Origin: an uncultured bacterium
GTDB taxonomy: Bacteria > Planctomycetota > JAJSAM01 > JAJVHW01
Reading direction: 5' to 3'
Length of the DNA: 64,000 nt
Assembly: GCA_937996235.1 (NCBI GenBank)
Contig: CALKVK010000032.1
Coordinates: 62,001 to 126,000, forward strand
Positions 31,910-40,205 of this stretch are shown piece after piece; positions within the stretch are counted from its first letter, which is position 1; every line of letters starts with the position of its first letter. The position numbers were made by a program, and so were the translations under genes. The notes beneath the pieces were generated by a model, which saw only the letters and a program-made list of their open reading frames with translations, made no database searches and had not been told where the DNA came from.

Positions 31910-32812
31910 TCACCGGATCAGGACGTACGCGCGGCCGTCGCGCGTGTGGACCTGCGCGCCGTAGTGCTGCGCGATGCGCGCGAGCACGCGCCGCAGGGGC
32001 AGCGGCTCCGCGCGCCACGTCATCGTGACCGGCTTCTCCCAGACCGCGGGGTTCACGATGACCTGCACGCCGGTCTTCTCGACGATGTCCTTGAGGATGC
32101 TCCCGATCTCGGCGCCGCGGAAGTCCGGGCGGTACTCGGCGTCGAGGAACGCGTCGTCCTCGTCCACGCTCACGTCGCGGATGCGGGCCTCCCAGTCGAG
32201 CTGGTTGAGGCGCGCCTGGATGCACGCGTTGGGCGTGCCGACGCACAGCCCCTCGGGCGTGAGCGCGAACGTGATCTGGTCCTGCGACTTCAGGGTCATG
32301 AAGCGGATGACGCCCCAGACGTCCACGTCGGTGAGGTACAGGTTCTCGAAGACGAGGTCCTCGGGCGGCGCCGGGGGCAGCGTGTAGACGCGCATGCCGT
32401 GCGGCTCGAACTCGCGCGCGAGGAAGTCGACGACCTCGGGGAAGGTCGCGCGCTCCATGCGGACCGTGATCTTGTGCTGGTTCGCCAGCTCGCGCAGCGG
32501 GATCTCGGCTTCCTCGACGGCCTGGTGCACCTTCGCGCGCCCGGGCCGCAGGATCTCCTGGATCTCGAGGGCGAAGTCGCCGAACGGCCACTTCGCGCGG
32601 TGCATGCGCCGGCGCGCCTCCGCCTCGGACATCGGCTCCGCGCTGAAGTCCACGTCGCCGACGGGGGCGGGCGCGACCTGCTCTCCGTCCGTGGGCGGGA
32701 CCTGCGGCGTCGTCTCGTCGACGTGGACCAGCCGGAGCGCGACGAACACGAGCGCGCCGAGCAGGGCCACGACGACGAGGACGAGCAGGCTGCGGCGCTG
32801 TGCGGCGGTCAC
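31910..32812 (-). CDS. Membrane-anchored protein with STN/secretin-N-like domains
   Basis: 300 residues. A membrane anchor at about 9-27 is followed by a soluble region with two copies of the small STN-like fold: one around residues 108-150 (ITVRMERATF, VVDFLAREFEPHGMRV) and one at the C-terminus (about 232-298; VTMTWRAEPLPLRRVLARIAQ is split here at 20 residues). STN domains occur at the N-terminus of secretins and TonB receptors, but no secretin pore domain is present. Role unknown; perhaps a peptidoglycan- or secretin-associated factor. GTG 32812 is six bases after TAGAGT. Confidence 0.65.
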   Translation of the reverse strand: MTAAQRRSLLVLVVVALLGALVFVALRLVHVDETTPQVPPTDGEQVAPAPVGDVDFSAEPMSEAEARRRMHRAKWPFGDFALEIQEILRPGRAKVHQAVEEAEIPLRELANQHKITVRMERATFPEVVDFLAREFEPHGMRVYTLPPAPPEDLVFENLYLTDVDVWGVIRFMTLKSQDQITFALTPEGLCVGTPNACIQARLNQLDWEARIRDVSVDEDDAFLDAEYRPDFRGAEIGSILKDIVEKTGVQVIVNPAVWEKPVTMTWRAEPLPLRRVLARIAQHYGAQVHTRDGRAYVLIR

Positions 32813-32818
32813 CGAGGT

Positions 32819-32824
32819 ACTCTA
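32819..32824 (-). promoter_or_regulatory. Putative -10 box TAGAGT overlapping the ruvC stop codon
   Basis: The first three bases of TAGAGT are the ruvC stop codon; six bases later GTG 32812 opens the next gene. One element therefore serves both functions. Confidence 0.5.
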
Positions 32825-33364
32825 CGGACGGGGAGCGCGCGCGGACCCCTGCGATCCGGCGGCCGTCGCGGCGACGGGCCTGCGGTGCACGTGCGCGAGT
32901 GCGACCGCGAGCGCGTCGGTCACGTCCGCGGGGCCCGGGATCTCGCGCAGGCCGAGGATCACGCGCACCATCGCGGCGACCTGCTCCTTCGCGGCGCCGC
33001 CGCGGCCGACCACCGCCTTCTTCACCGTCGCGGGCGGGTACTCGTGGACGGCGAGGCCGGCCTCCGCCGCCGCGATCAGCGCGGCGCCGCGCGCCATGCC
33101 GACCGCGAGCGCCGACGTCGCGTTCTTCCCGAAGAACGGGCGCTCCACGGAGACCACGTGGGGAGCGTGCGCACGGATCGCCTCGGCGAGGCCGTCGCGT
33201 ACCTGCACCAGGCGCCCCTCGAGCGTCGGCGCCCCCGTGCGGATCGCCCCCGCGGCGACCAGGCGCGCGGCGTTGCCGCGGACCTCGACCACGCCCCAGC
33301 CGGCAAGCCGCGTTCCCGGGTCCACCCCGAGGACGCGCAGGGTGGGGGCAGGGGAGACGGGCAC
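32822..33364 (-). CDS. ruvC: Holliday junction resolvase RuvC
   Basis: 180 residues including a disordered C-terminal tail of about 15. RNase H-like nuclease cutting Holliday junctions with RuvAB. Acidic residues: Asp in GVDPGT (about residue 14), Glu in VVSVERPFFGKN, and the Asp pair in ADVTDALAVALAH. KKAVVGRGGAAKEQV is the DNA-contact segment. Start GTG 33364, six bases after TAGCCT. No ruvA or ruvB nearby. Confidence 0.93.
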   Translation of the reverse strand: MPVSPAPTLRVLGVDPGTRLAGWGVVEVRGNAARLVAAGAIRTGAPTLEGRLVQVRDGLAEAIRAHAPHVVSVERPFFGKNATSALAVGMARGAALIAAAEAGLAVHEYPPATVKKAVVGRGGAAKEQVAAMVRVILGLREIPGPADVTDALAVALAHVHRRPVAATAAGSQGSARAPRP

Positions 33365-33370
33365 GCGCCG

Positions 33371-33376
33371 AGGCTA
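33371..33376 (-). promoter_or_regulatory. Putative -10 box TAGCCT for ruvC
   Basis: TAGCCT on the minus strand, then six bases, then GTG 33364, with no ribosome-binding site: the leaderless geometry seen repeatedly here. Confidence 0.45.
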
Positions 33377-33401
33377 CCCGACGGAGCGCCCGGCGCCGCC
33401 C

Positions 33402-33650
33402 TCAGCGTGCCGCGAGGTCGTCGGGCCCCGGCTCGGAGACGCCGCGGGCGGTCGCGGCGGGGGCGGGACGCGGCGGCGCGGCGCGGCCCGTGCGCGCGTT
33501 CGGTGTCGGCGCCGGGCGCGGCACGGGGCCGCCGTCCGCGATCGGCGCGGGGCAGGCGCCGTTCAGGCACGTGCAGGCCGACGCGGACGCGGCGAGCAGG
33601 CAGAACGCGAGGCGCCGGACGAACGTCCGGCGGAGCGGGAGCGTGGGCAT
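33402..33650 (-). CDS. Small Pro/Ala-rich lipoprotein
   Basis: 82 residues. A basic n-region (RRTFVRRL), hydrophobic core and Cys-containing cleavage region (ASACTCLNGAC) suggest a lipoprotein; the remainder is Pro/Ala/Arg-rich and probably disordered. ATG 33650 has CCGGAGG at good spacing, which supports translation. No family recognised; it may be a small envelope peptide. Confidence 0.55.
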   Translation of the reverse strand: MPTLPLRRTFVRRLAFCLLAASASACTCLNGACPAPIADGGPVPRPAPTPNARTGRAAPPRPAPAATARGVSEPGPDDLAAR

Positions 33651-33790
33651 CGGGACCTCCGGCCGCTCCGGGTGGGCAGCCCCGGGGCGTACCGCGAGGA
33701 TCGGTACCGAGGGCCGCGGGCTGGAGAGGCCCGGGCGCGCGGGGCTCGCGACGGTGCGGCCCGCCGAGCCTGCGCAGGGCCCGGCCGACG

Positions 33791-33873
33791 GGGCTCGGAA
33801 CTCGAGCAGCCAGGCTCGGAACTCGCTCTGCCCGGGCTAGAACTCGATCTGCCCGGTCTAGAACTCGATCTGG
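33791..33873 (-). repeat. Four tandem 21-bp units at the 3-prime end of the outer-membrane protein gene
   Basis: GAACTCG recurs at 33798, 33819, 33840 and 33861, a strict 21-base period. The unit nearest the gene holds the last codons plus the stop; the next copy is CCGGGCAGATCGAGTTCTAG-like with its own stop, and the outer two are diverged (GTTCCGAG). Because 21 is a multiple of three, each copy preserves the frame and would encode the same C-terminal IEF or similar. Confidence 0.8.
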
Positions 33874-34994
33874 TAGTGCAGCTCGACGGCCCAGTCGGGC
33901 GACGAGCGGTTGACGCCGAACGGCACGGCGAGGCCGACCGACTGGTCCTTCGCGACGTCCCAGCGGAGTGCGCCGGCGACGGTCAGCGACGGGTCGTCCG
34001 CCCCGCGCGTCCACGTGCCGTCCACCTCGCACAGCAGGTGCACGCGGTCGGCGACGCGCGGTGCCGCGACGGCGCCCTGGAGCCGCCAGAAGTGCTCGTC
34101 GTCGTCGTGCGCCGCGCCGTACTGCCGGCCGCGCGCGACGTTGCCCTGCAGCGTCCAGCCGCGCGCCTCGTAGAGCAGTGCGAGGAACGGCGCCGCGGAG
34201 TGCGCGCCCTTGCCGAGGCCGTCGTCCTCGTCGCCGGTCGCGATCTCGCCGTCCACGCCCACGACCACCGCGGGCACGTCGCGGCCGTCGCCGGCGACGA
34301 GGCCCTTGAGCGCGAGACCGAGGTCGCCGACGCCGCGCGCGCGGTCGTCGCCGTCGCGCAGCACGTACGGCGCGCGGAACTCGACGCCGATCCGCGGCAG
34401 CACGCCCCCGAACACCTGCACGTAGGGCGCCGTCACCGAGTCGCGACCCTCGCGCGTGTGGCGCGCGCCGACGCGCACGTCCCAGTCGCCGAGCCCGTTC
34501 GGGAGCGTCCGGTCGATCGAGACCGGCTCCACGAAGTCGAGCTCGTCGTCGTCGCGGTCGTCGCGGTCGTCGCGTGCGGCCGTGTGCGCCTCGGCCCGCC
34601 GCGGCGCCGCCGCGCGCGACGACGTCTCGGTGGACGTGCGCGGACCCGGCGCGGGGGACGCGGCCGGGGCCGGCGCCCGCGCCGGATCACGCGTCGGCGC
34701 GGGGCCCGGCGCGGGCTCCGGGGGGCGCGGCTCCGGCGGTGCGGTGGGGGGCAGCATCTTGCCGCGCGTCTCGGCGTTCGTGCCGACGGCCCCCGCGGTC
34801 GGCGACGGCCGCGGGTTGGCGGCGGTCCGTCCCGGCACCTTCGGCACCGGACGCGGCGCGGGGCCGCTCCGCGTCGTGATCACCGGCGCGGCCTGCGGCG
34901 TCGAGCGGCACCCCGCGCACAGCGCGCCGAGCGCCAGCGCGACCGCGGCGCGCGACAGCGAGGGGACCATCCAAGGGGTACGACCTGCGCTCAT
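33858..34994 (-). CDS. Predicted outer-membrane beta-barrel-like protein with lipoprotein-type start
   Basis: 378 residues. Signal sequence with Cys near the cleavage site (ALGALCAGC, about residues 21-29), then roughly 100 residues of Pro/Ala-rich linker with a DDRDDRDDDE acidic stretch, then about 230 residues of alternating beta-strands (VRVGARHTR, IGVEFRAPYVL, LGLALKGLVAGD, WTLQGNVARG, LLCEVDGTWTRG, QSVGLAVPFGVN) ending WAVELHYQIEF. A terminal Phe after alternating hydrophobics is the BamA-recognised beta-signal. Function unknown. It starts 38 bases after the histidine kinase gene and is probably co-transcribed with it. Confidence 0.7.
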   Translation of the reverse strand: MSAGRTPWMVPSLSRAAVALALGALCAGCRSTPQAAPVITTRSGPAPRPVPKVPGRTAANPRPSPTAGAVGTNAETRGKMLPPTAPPEPRPPEPAPGPAPTRDPARAPAPAASPAPGPRTSTETSSRAAAPRRAEAHTAARDDRDDRDDDELDFVEPVSIDRTLPNGLGDWDVRVGARHTREGRDSVTAPYVQVFGGVLPRIGVEFRAPYVLRDGDDRARGVGDLGLALKGLVAGDGRDVPAVVVGVDGEIATGDEDDGLGKGAHSAAPFLALLYEARGWTLQGNVARGRQYGAAHDDDEHFWRLQGAVAAPRVADRVHLLCEVDGTWTRGADDPSLTVAGALRWDVAKDQSVGLAVPFGVNRSSPDWAVELHYQIEF

Positions 34995-35032
34995 GGCGGG
35001 ACTCCGGCGCTCGCGGGACGGCGGCGGCGTGC

Positions 35033-37321
35033 TCAGTGCGCGCGCGGGGCCGCGACCGCATCCTGTCGATCGGCCGGGGTGCGGTGGCACTCCAACGCGT
35101 CCTCGTGCAGCGCCCGGACGTGGGCCAGCGCCGCCGCGACCGCGTCGGGGTCCCCGCGGAGGGCGGCCTCCGAGAGCCGTACCCCGGCTGCCGTGAACTG
35201 TGGCATGCCGAGGGTACCACCGGAACCGGCGAGGGTGTGCCCCAGACCGGAGACGGCCGCGACGTCGCCCGCCGCCCAGGCGCTCTCGGCCTCGTCGAGC
35301 CGGCTCGGGAGGCGCGCCAGCCAGTCGGCGGCGAAACGCCGCGCGAACGCGTCGTCGCCCGCCGGGACGGCGGCGTCGGCGGGCTCCTGCGCCGGCTCCT
35401 CCGCGCGCGCGGCCGGTGCGGGGTCGCGGCGGGGCGCGCTGCCGATCCAGCGGCACGCGGCGGCGACGAGGTCGGCGGGGCGGATCGGCTTGTGGACCAC
35501 GTCCTCCATGCCGGCGTCGCGGCAGGCGGCGATCTCCGTCGGCGCGTTGCCCGCCGTGAACCCGAGGATCGGGGTGGCGACCCCGAACCCGCGGATCGCG
35601 CGTGCGGCGTCGGCGCCGTTCAGGACGGGCATCTGCAGGTCCATCAGGACGAGGTCGAAGTCCGCCCCGCGACACGCCTTCACGGCTTCGCGACCGTCCC
35701 CGAGACACGTCACCTCCGCCCCCGCGCGCCGCAGCACGGCGGCGCACACCTGGCGGTTCGTCTCGACGTCGTCCACGACCAGCACGCGGCGCCCCGCGAG
35801 CGGCTCGGCCGGGCTCTCCGGGCACGCTCGCGACAGGGGCGGCGCAGCCGGCGCCTCGGGCTCGGGCAGCTCCGCCGCCCGCGCCTCGACCTCCACCGTG
35901 AACGTGCTGCCCATGCCGGGCGAGCTCTGGACGCGGATCTCGCCGCCGAGGTCGTGCGCGATGCGCTGGGAGATCGCGAGTCCGAGGCCGGTGCCGCCGA
36001 AGCGGTCCGCGGAGCGCCAGTGCGCCTGGTGGAACGGCGCGAAGAGCCCCGCGACCTGCTCGGGCGTCATGCCGATCCCGGTGTCGCGCACGTCGATCCG
36101 CAGCCGCGGCACGGGCACGTCCGTGCGCGCCGAGACGAACACGTGCACGCCGCCGGACGGCGTGAACTTGAGGGCGTTGCCGACGAGGTTCGTCACGATC
36201 TGACGCAGGCGCGTAGCGTCGGAGAGGATCGCCGCGGGGACGTCCGGCGCGCACTCGACGGAGAGCTCGATGCCGCGCTCGCGGGCGTGGGCGCCGAGGA
36301 TCGCCACCGCCCCCTCGATCACGTGGCGGGGCCGGCAGGGCTGCAGATCGACGCGCATGGCGCCGGCGTCGTGCTTCGCGATGTCGAGCACGTCGTTGAT
36401 GAGCGCGAGCAGGTGCATGCCGCTCGTGCGGATCGCGCGCGTCCACTCCGCCCGCTGCGCCGGGGCGATGTCGTCGCTGCCCCCGAGCAGCTCGGCGAAC
36501 CCGATGATCCCGTTCAGCGGCGTGCGGATCTCGTGGCTCACCGCTGACAGGAAGCGCGTCTTCGCCTGCGCCGCCTCCTCGGCCGCGGCGCGCGCCCGGG
36601 CGAGCTCCCGCGTCTGCGCCGAGAGCGCGCGCTGCGCCCGCGCGGAGCGGCGCAGCGCCGGCTCGACCAGCAGGATCGAGAGCAGCGCCAGCGCGCCGAT
36701 GACGACGTAGCCCGTCGTGCGCCCGGCCTCCGTGGCCTCCTCGATGTCGACGGCGATGTCGGTGCCGAGCGTGGTCATCGTCGCGTCGAGGCCGGTCGCG
36801 TAGGCGTCGAGGTGCTGCGAGGCCGCCGCGGCGCACGCCTCCAGCGTGGGGCGCGCGGCACCGGCCTCGTGCCCCGCCAGCAGCTCGTCGACGAGCTGCA
36901 TCGCACCGGCGCGGTGCTGCTCCGCCGCCTGGAACTGCGGCCGCGCGTCGCGCTCCTCGGCGATGTCCTCCGCGCGCAGCTCGAGGTCCTCGCGGATCTC
37001 CCGCGCGCCCTCGGCGAGCGGCTCCATCTCGCCGGCGACGCGCTCCCACAGCGGCGCCAGGTCCGGACGCTCCGTCTGGTCGCCGAGCTCGAGCAGGTCG
37101 CGCGCGACGGCGACCGCGCGCACCTGCTGGCGCGCGAGGGTGATGACGTGCTCCGCCGCCTCGCGGTTCTCCTCGGCGTGGCGCTCGGCGCCGGACTGGC
37201 GGAGCAGCACGATCAGCGCGACGGCGACGACCGCCGTGACGTACGCCGCGCGCACGAGCGCGTGCGTGCGCCCCGCGGTTGCGCGCAACTCGCCGTCCCT
37301 GCCGCCGTCGCCGACGTCCAC
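35033..37321 (-). CDS. Hybrid sensor histidine kinase with receiver and HPt domains
   Basis: 762 residues. Membrane helices at about 22-41 and 203-222 bound an all-helical exported sensor (about 160 residues, four-helix-bundle-like). Then HisKA (His263 in SHEIRTPLNG), HATPase (GNALKF; DTGIGM; GGTGLGLAIS, about 370-450), a receiver domain (513-625; phospho-acceptor Asp561 in LMDLQMP, Lys612) and an HPt domain (His696 in GLGHTLAGSGG). All phosphorelay residues are intact, but no output regulator is adjacent. Start GTG 37321 is chosen for GAAGGAG five bases upstream; in-frame GTGs further up are possible. The outer-membrane protein gene follows. Confidence 0.9.
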   Translation of the reverse strand: MDVGDGGRDGELRATAGRTHALVRAAYVTAVVAVALIVLLRQSGAERHAEENREAAEHVITLARQQVRAVAVARDLLELGDQTERPDLAPLWERVAGEMEPLAEGAREIREDLELRAEDIAEERDARPQFQAAEQHRAGAMQLVDELLAGHEAGAARPTLEACAAAASQHLDAYATGLDATMTTLGTDIAVDIEEATEAGRTTGYVVIGALALLSILLVEPALRRSARAQRALSAQTRELARARAAAEEAAQAKTRFLSAVSHEIRTPLNGIIGFAELLGGSDDIAPAQRAEWTRAIRTSGMHLLALINDVLDIAKHDAGAMRVDLQPCRPRHVIEGAVAILGAHARERGIELSVECAPDVPAAILSDATRLRQIVTNLVGNALKFTPSGGVHVFVSARTDVPVPRLRIDVRDTGIGMTPEQVAGLFAPFHQAHWRSADRFGGTGLGLAISQRIAHDLGGEIRVQSSPGMGSTFTVEVEARAAELPEPEAPAAPPLSRACPESPAEPLAGRRVLVVDDVETNRQVCAAVLRRAGAEVTCLGDGREAVKACRGADFDLVLMDLQMPVLNGADAARAIRGFGVATPILGFTAGNAPTEIAACRDAGMEDVVHKPIRPADLVAAACRWIGSAPRRDPAPAARAEEPAQEPADAAVPAGDDAFARRFAADWLARLPSRLDEAESAWAAGDVAAVSGLGHTLAGSGGTLGMPQFTAAGVRLSEAALRGDPDAVAAALAHVRALHEDALECHRTPADRQDAVAAPRAH

Positions 37322-37450
37322 GTACGCTCCTTCGCGCACCACGGGCCGCCGCGACGACGACCCAGCACGACCCCTCGGCCTATCGGGAGCCTCGCCGGGG
37401 CGGCTGAAGCCGGACGGCGGGCAGCCTGCTGCCGCGCGCTCGGTCGCGCA

Positions 37451-37456
37451 TACCAT
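37451..37456 (+). promoter_or_regulatory. Putative -10 box TACCAT for ispD-ispF-cysS
   Basis: TACCAT then six bases then GTG 37463, no ribosome-binding site. Confidence 0.5.
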
Positions 37457-37462
37457 GGCGTC

Positions 37463-38173
37463 GTGCGCTCCGCCGCCCCGGTGCCGTTCGCCGCGCTGCT
37501 GGTCATGGCCGGCTCGGGCACGCGCTTCGGCGGGAGCGTGCCGAAGGTGCAGGTGGAGCTCGGCGGCGAGCCGCTCTGGCGCGTGGGCGCGCGGACTCTC
37601 GCGGGCGTGCCCGGCTGCGTCGGCCTGGTGCTCGTCGTGGCGGCCGGCGCCGAGGAGGCCGTGCGCTCGGCGGCCGCCCCGCTGCCCGGCGTGCGCGTCG
37701 TCCGCGGGGGACCCCGGCGGCAGGACTCGGTGCGACTCGGACTCGCGGCGCTGCCGGCGGAGGCGCGGGTCGTGGCGGTGCACGACGCGGCACGTCCGCT
37801 CGTCGCGGCCGGGCACGCCGCGGCGGTCGTGGAGGCCGCCGACCGGCACGGCGCGGCGCTCCTGGCGGTCCCCGCGCGCGACACCGTCAAGCGCGTGGAC
37901 GCCGCGGGCCGCGTGACGGCGACGCTCGACCGGAGCGAGCTGTGGCTCGCGCAGACGCCGCAGTGCTTCCGCGTCGAGCTGCTGCGCGCGGCGCACGCCG
38001 CGGCGGAGCGGGACGGCGTCGACGTGACGGACGACGCGGCGCTCGTCGAGCGCGGCGGAGGGGAGGTGCGCGTGGTGCGCGGCGATCCGTGGAACCTGAA
38101 GGTCACCGAGCCCGACGACCTCGTCGTCGTGCGCGCCCTCGCCGCGCAGCGCGGGGCAGCGGACGCGCCGTGA
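37463..38173 (+). CDS. ispD: 2-C-methyl-D-erythritol 4-phosphate cytidylyltransferase IspD
   Basis: 236 residues. MEP-pathway step forming CDP-methylerythritol. The CTP-binding loop MAGSGTRFGGSVPK, VHDAARPLV, DTVKRVD, QTPQCFR, VTDDAALVE and GDPWNLKVTEPDDL are the family landmarks in order. Start GTG 37463 follows TACCAT by six bases. It overlaps ispF by four bases (GTGA); the MEP gene ispG lies at the end of the window. Confidence 0.94.
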   Translation: MRSAAPVPFAALLVMAGSGTRFGGSVPKVQVELGGEPLWRVGARTLAGVPGCVGLVLVVAAGAEEAVRSAAAPLPGVRVVRGGPRRQDSVRLGLAALPAEARVVAVHDAARPLVAAGHAAAVVEAADRHGAALLAVPARDTVKRVDAAGRVTATLDRSELWLAQTPQCFRVELLRAAHAAAERDGVDVTDDAALVERGGGEVRVVRGDPWNLKVTEPDDLVVVRALAAQRGAADAP

Positions 38174-38676
38174 CGGACGCGCCCCGCGTCGGACTCGGCG
38201 AGGACTCGCACCGCCTCGAGCCGGGGCGCCGCTGCGTGCTCGGCGGCGTCGAGGTGCCGAGCGACGTCGGGCCCGTGGGCCACAGCGACGGCGACGCGCT
38301 GCTGCACGCGCTGACCGACGCCGTCCTCGGCGCGTGCGGTGAGGGCGACATCGGCGACCTCTTCCCGCCCGGCGACCCGCGCTGGAAGGACGCCGACTCG
38401 CGCGCGTTCCTGGCCGAGGCGCTGCGGCGTGCCCGCGCGCGCGGCTTCGTCGTCGCGTCCGCCGACACCGTCGTCACGGCGGAGCGGCCGCGACTCGGCC
38501 CGTGGAAGGAACGGATCCGCGCGAGCCTCGCCGCTATGCTCGCGCTCCCTCCCGACCGGGTCGGCGTCAAGGCCAAGACGGCCGAGGGCCTCGGCCCGGT
38601 GGGCGAGGGGCGCGCGCTCGAGGCGCGCGCCGTCGTCCTGCTCGTGCGCGCCCCGCGGCCGCACGCTCCCGAGTGA
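38170..38676 (+). CDS. ispF: 2-C-methyl-D-erythritol 2,4-cyclodiphosphate synthase IspF
   Basis: 168 residues. Cyclises CDP-methylerythritol phosphate. Metal ligands lie in GEDSHRLEPG (Asp and His) and HSDGDALLHALTDAVLGA; DIGDLFPPGD and VKAKTAEGLGPVGEG complete the signature. The first motif has Glu where Y/F is usual. Start GTG 38170 inside the ispD stop; cysS begins five bases after the stop. ispD-ispF-cysS is a recurrent bacterial order. Confidence 0.94.
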   Translation: MTDAPRVGLGEDSHRLEPGRRCVLGGVEVPSDVGPVGHSDGDALLHALTDAVLGACGEGDIGDLFPPGDPRWKDADSRAFLAEALRRARARGFVVASADTVVTAERPRLGPWKERIRASLAAMLALPPDRVGVKAKTAEGLGPVGEGRALEARAVVLLVRAPRPHAPE

Positions 38677-38680
38677 TGCC

Positions 38681-40114
38681 ATGCCGTTCCGACTCCAGGA
38701 CACGCTGACCGGAGAGACCCGCGAGTTCGAGCCGCTCGAGCCGGGCGTGGTGCGCATGTACAACTGCGGGCCGACCGTCTACTCGAGCCCGCACCTCGGG
38801 AACTACCGCGCGTGGACCTGGCCGGACGTGCTGCGCCGCGCGCTCGAGCTCGCCGGGTACCGCGTGCGGCAGGTGATGAACCTCACGGACGTCGGCCACC
38901 TGACGCTCGACGACATCGAGTCGGGCGAGGACAAGCTCGAGGCCGCCGCGCGCCGCGAGGGCCGCACGGCGTGGCAGATCGCGGAGCGCTACATCGCCGA
39001 GTTCTTCGAGGTGGTGGAGCGCCTCAACCTGCGGCGCGCCGAGGCGTACCCGCGCGCGACCGACCACGTCGCCGACATGATCGAGATCATCGCGGGCCTG
39101 ATCGAGCGCGGGCACGCGTACGTCACGGAGGCGGGGAACGTCTACTTCGACGTCTCGACCTTCCCGGCCTACGGGCGGCTGTCGAAGAACAGCGTCGAGG
39201 ACCTCGTCGCGGGTGCGCGCGTCGAGGTGCTGACGGAGAAGCGCCACCCGGCCGACTTCGCACTGTGGAAGCGCGACCCGAACCACCAGATGCAGTGGCC
39301 GTCGCCGTGGGGCGAGGGCTTCCCGGGCTGGCACATCGAGTGCTCCGCGATGGCGCGGAAGTACCTCGGCGACACGCTCGACATCCACACGGGCGGCGAG
39401 GACAACGTGTTCCCGCACCACGAGTGCGAGATCGCGCAGAGCGAGGGCTTCCTCGGCCGGCCGTTCGTGCGCTTCTGGCTGCACAACCGGCACCTGCTCG
39501 TCGACGGCCGCAAGATGGCCAAGCGCGACGGCACCTTCCACACGTTCCGCGACGTGGAGGAGCGCGGGCACTCCATGCGCGCGCTGCGCTACCTGCTGCT
39601 CTCGACGCACTACCGCCTGCCCATGAACTTCACGTGGGACTCGCTCGCGGCCGCGGAACGCACCGTGGCGGGACTCGACGCGGCCGTGCGCGCCGCCGTC
39701 GCCGACGCGTCCCGGGCGGACCGGCCGGAGGTCGCCGCGCAGGCGGCGGCGAGCGAGGCGCAGTTCCTCGCCGCGCTCGAGGACGACCTGAACGTCTCGG
39801 CGGCGCTCGCCGTCGTCCACGAGTTCCGCAGCTTCGTGAACCGCTCGGCGCCGTTCTCGACGGCCGACGCCGCACGCGTGCGCGCCGCGTGGGAGCGCCT
39901 CGACTCGGTGCTCGGGCTCGAGCTCCTCGCGCAGGCCGACGCCGCGCCGGCCGCGCGCGAGGACGACGCGGAGATCCAGGCGCTCGTGGACGCGCGGACC
40001 GCCGCGCGCGCCGCCCGCGAGTGGGCGCGCGCCGACGCGCTGCGCGACGAGCTCGCGGCGCGCGGCATCGCGCTCGAGGACACACCGGCCGGCGTGCGCT
40101 GGTCGCGGCGCTGA
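38681..40114 (+). CDS. cysS: Cysteinyl-tRNA synthetase
   Basis: 477 residues. Class I synthetase: the HIGH-type motif reads HLGN in YSSPHLGNYRAWTWPD, KMSKS reads KMAKRDG, and the zinc ligands are Cys28-region CGPTVY, GWHIECSAM and HHECEIAQ. The C-terminal anticodon-binding part ends shortly after ARADALRDELAARGI. ATG 38681 is five bases from the ispF stop. The second Ser-to-Ala exchange in KMSKS (KMAK) is tolerated in some synthetases. Confidence 0.96.
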   Translation: MPFRLQDTLTGETREFEPLEPGVVRMYNCGPTVYSSPHLGNYRAWTWPDVLRRALELAGYRVRQVMNLTDVGHLTLDDIESGEDKLEAAARREGRTAWQIAERYIAEFFEVVERLNLRRAEAYPRATDHVADMIEIIAGLIERGHAYVTEAGNVYFDVSTFPAYGRLSKNSVEDLVAGARVEVLTEKRHPADFALWKRDPNHQMQWPSPWGEGFPGWHIECSAMARKYLGDTLDIHTGGEDNVFPHHECEIAQSEGFLGRPFVRFWLHNRHLLVDGRKMAKRDGTFHTFRDVEERGHSMRALRYLLLSTHYRLPMNFTWDSLAAAERTVAGLDAAVRAAVADASRADRPEVAAQAAASEAQFLAALEDDLNVSAALAVVHEFRSFVNRSAPFSTADAARVRAAWERLDSVLGLELLAQADAAPAAREDDAEIQALVDARTAARAAREWARADALRDELAARGIALEDTPAGVRWSRR

Positions 40115-40166
40115 CGCGCGCGCGCCGTACGCCGGGCCCGCGATTCGCGACATGCTCGCGCGGCGC

Positions 40167-40172
40167 TATGCT
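40167..40172 (+). promoter_or_regulatory. Putative -10 box TATGCT
   Basis: TATGCT predicts a transcript start near 40179 and a leader of about 27 bases containing CGGAGGAG before ATG 40206. An in-frame GTG sits exactly six bases after the box, so a leaderless start at 40179 is an alternative. Confidence 0.5.
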
Positions 40173-40205
40173 CGGAGCGTGCGCGCCCGCCTCCGGAGGA
40201 GATCG

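Noticed and set aside
33780..33880. The 21-bp tandem units as a CRISPR or minisatellite promoter array
   Set aside because: No spacers, only four units, and the units overlap and copy the end of a coding sequence.
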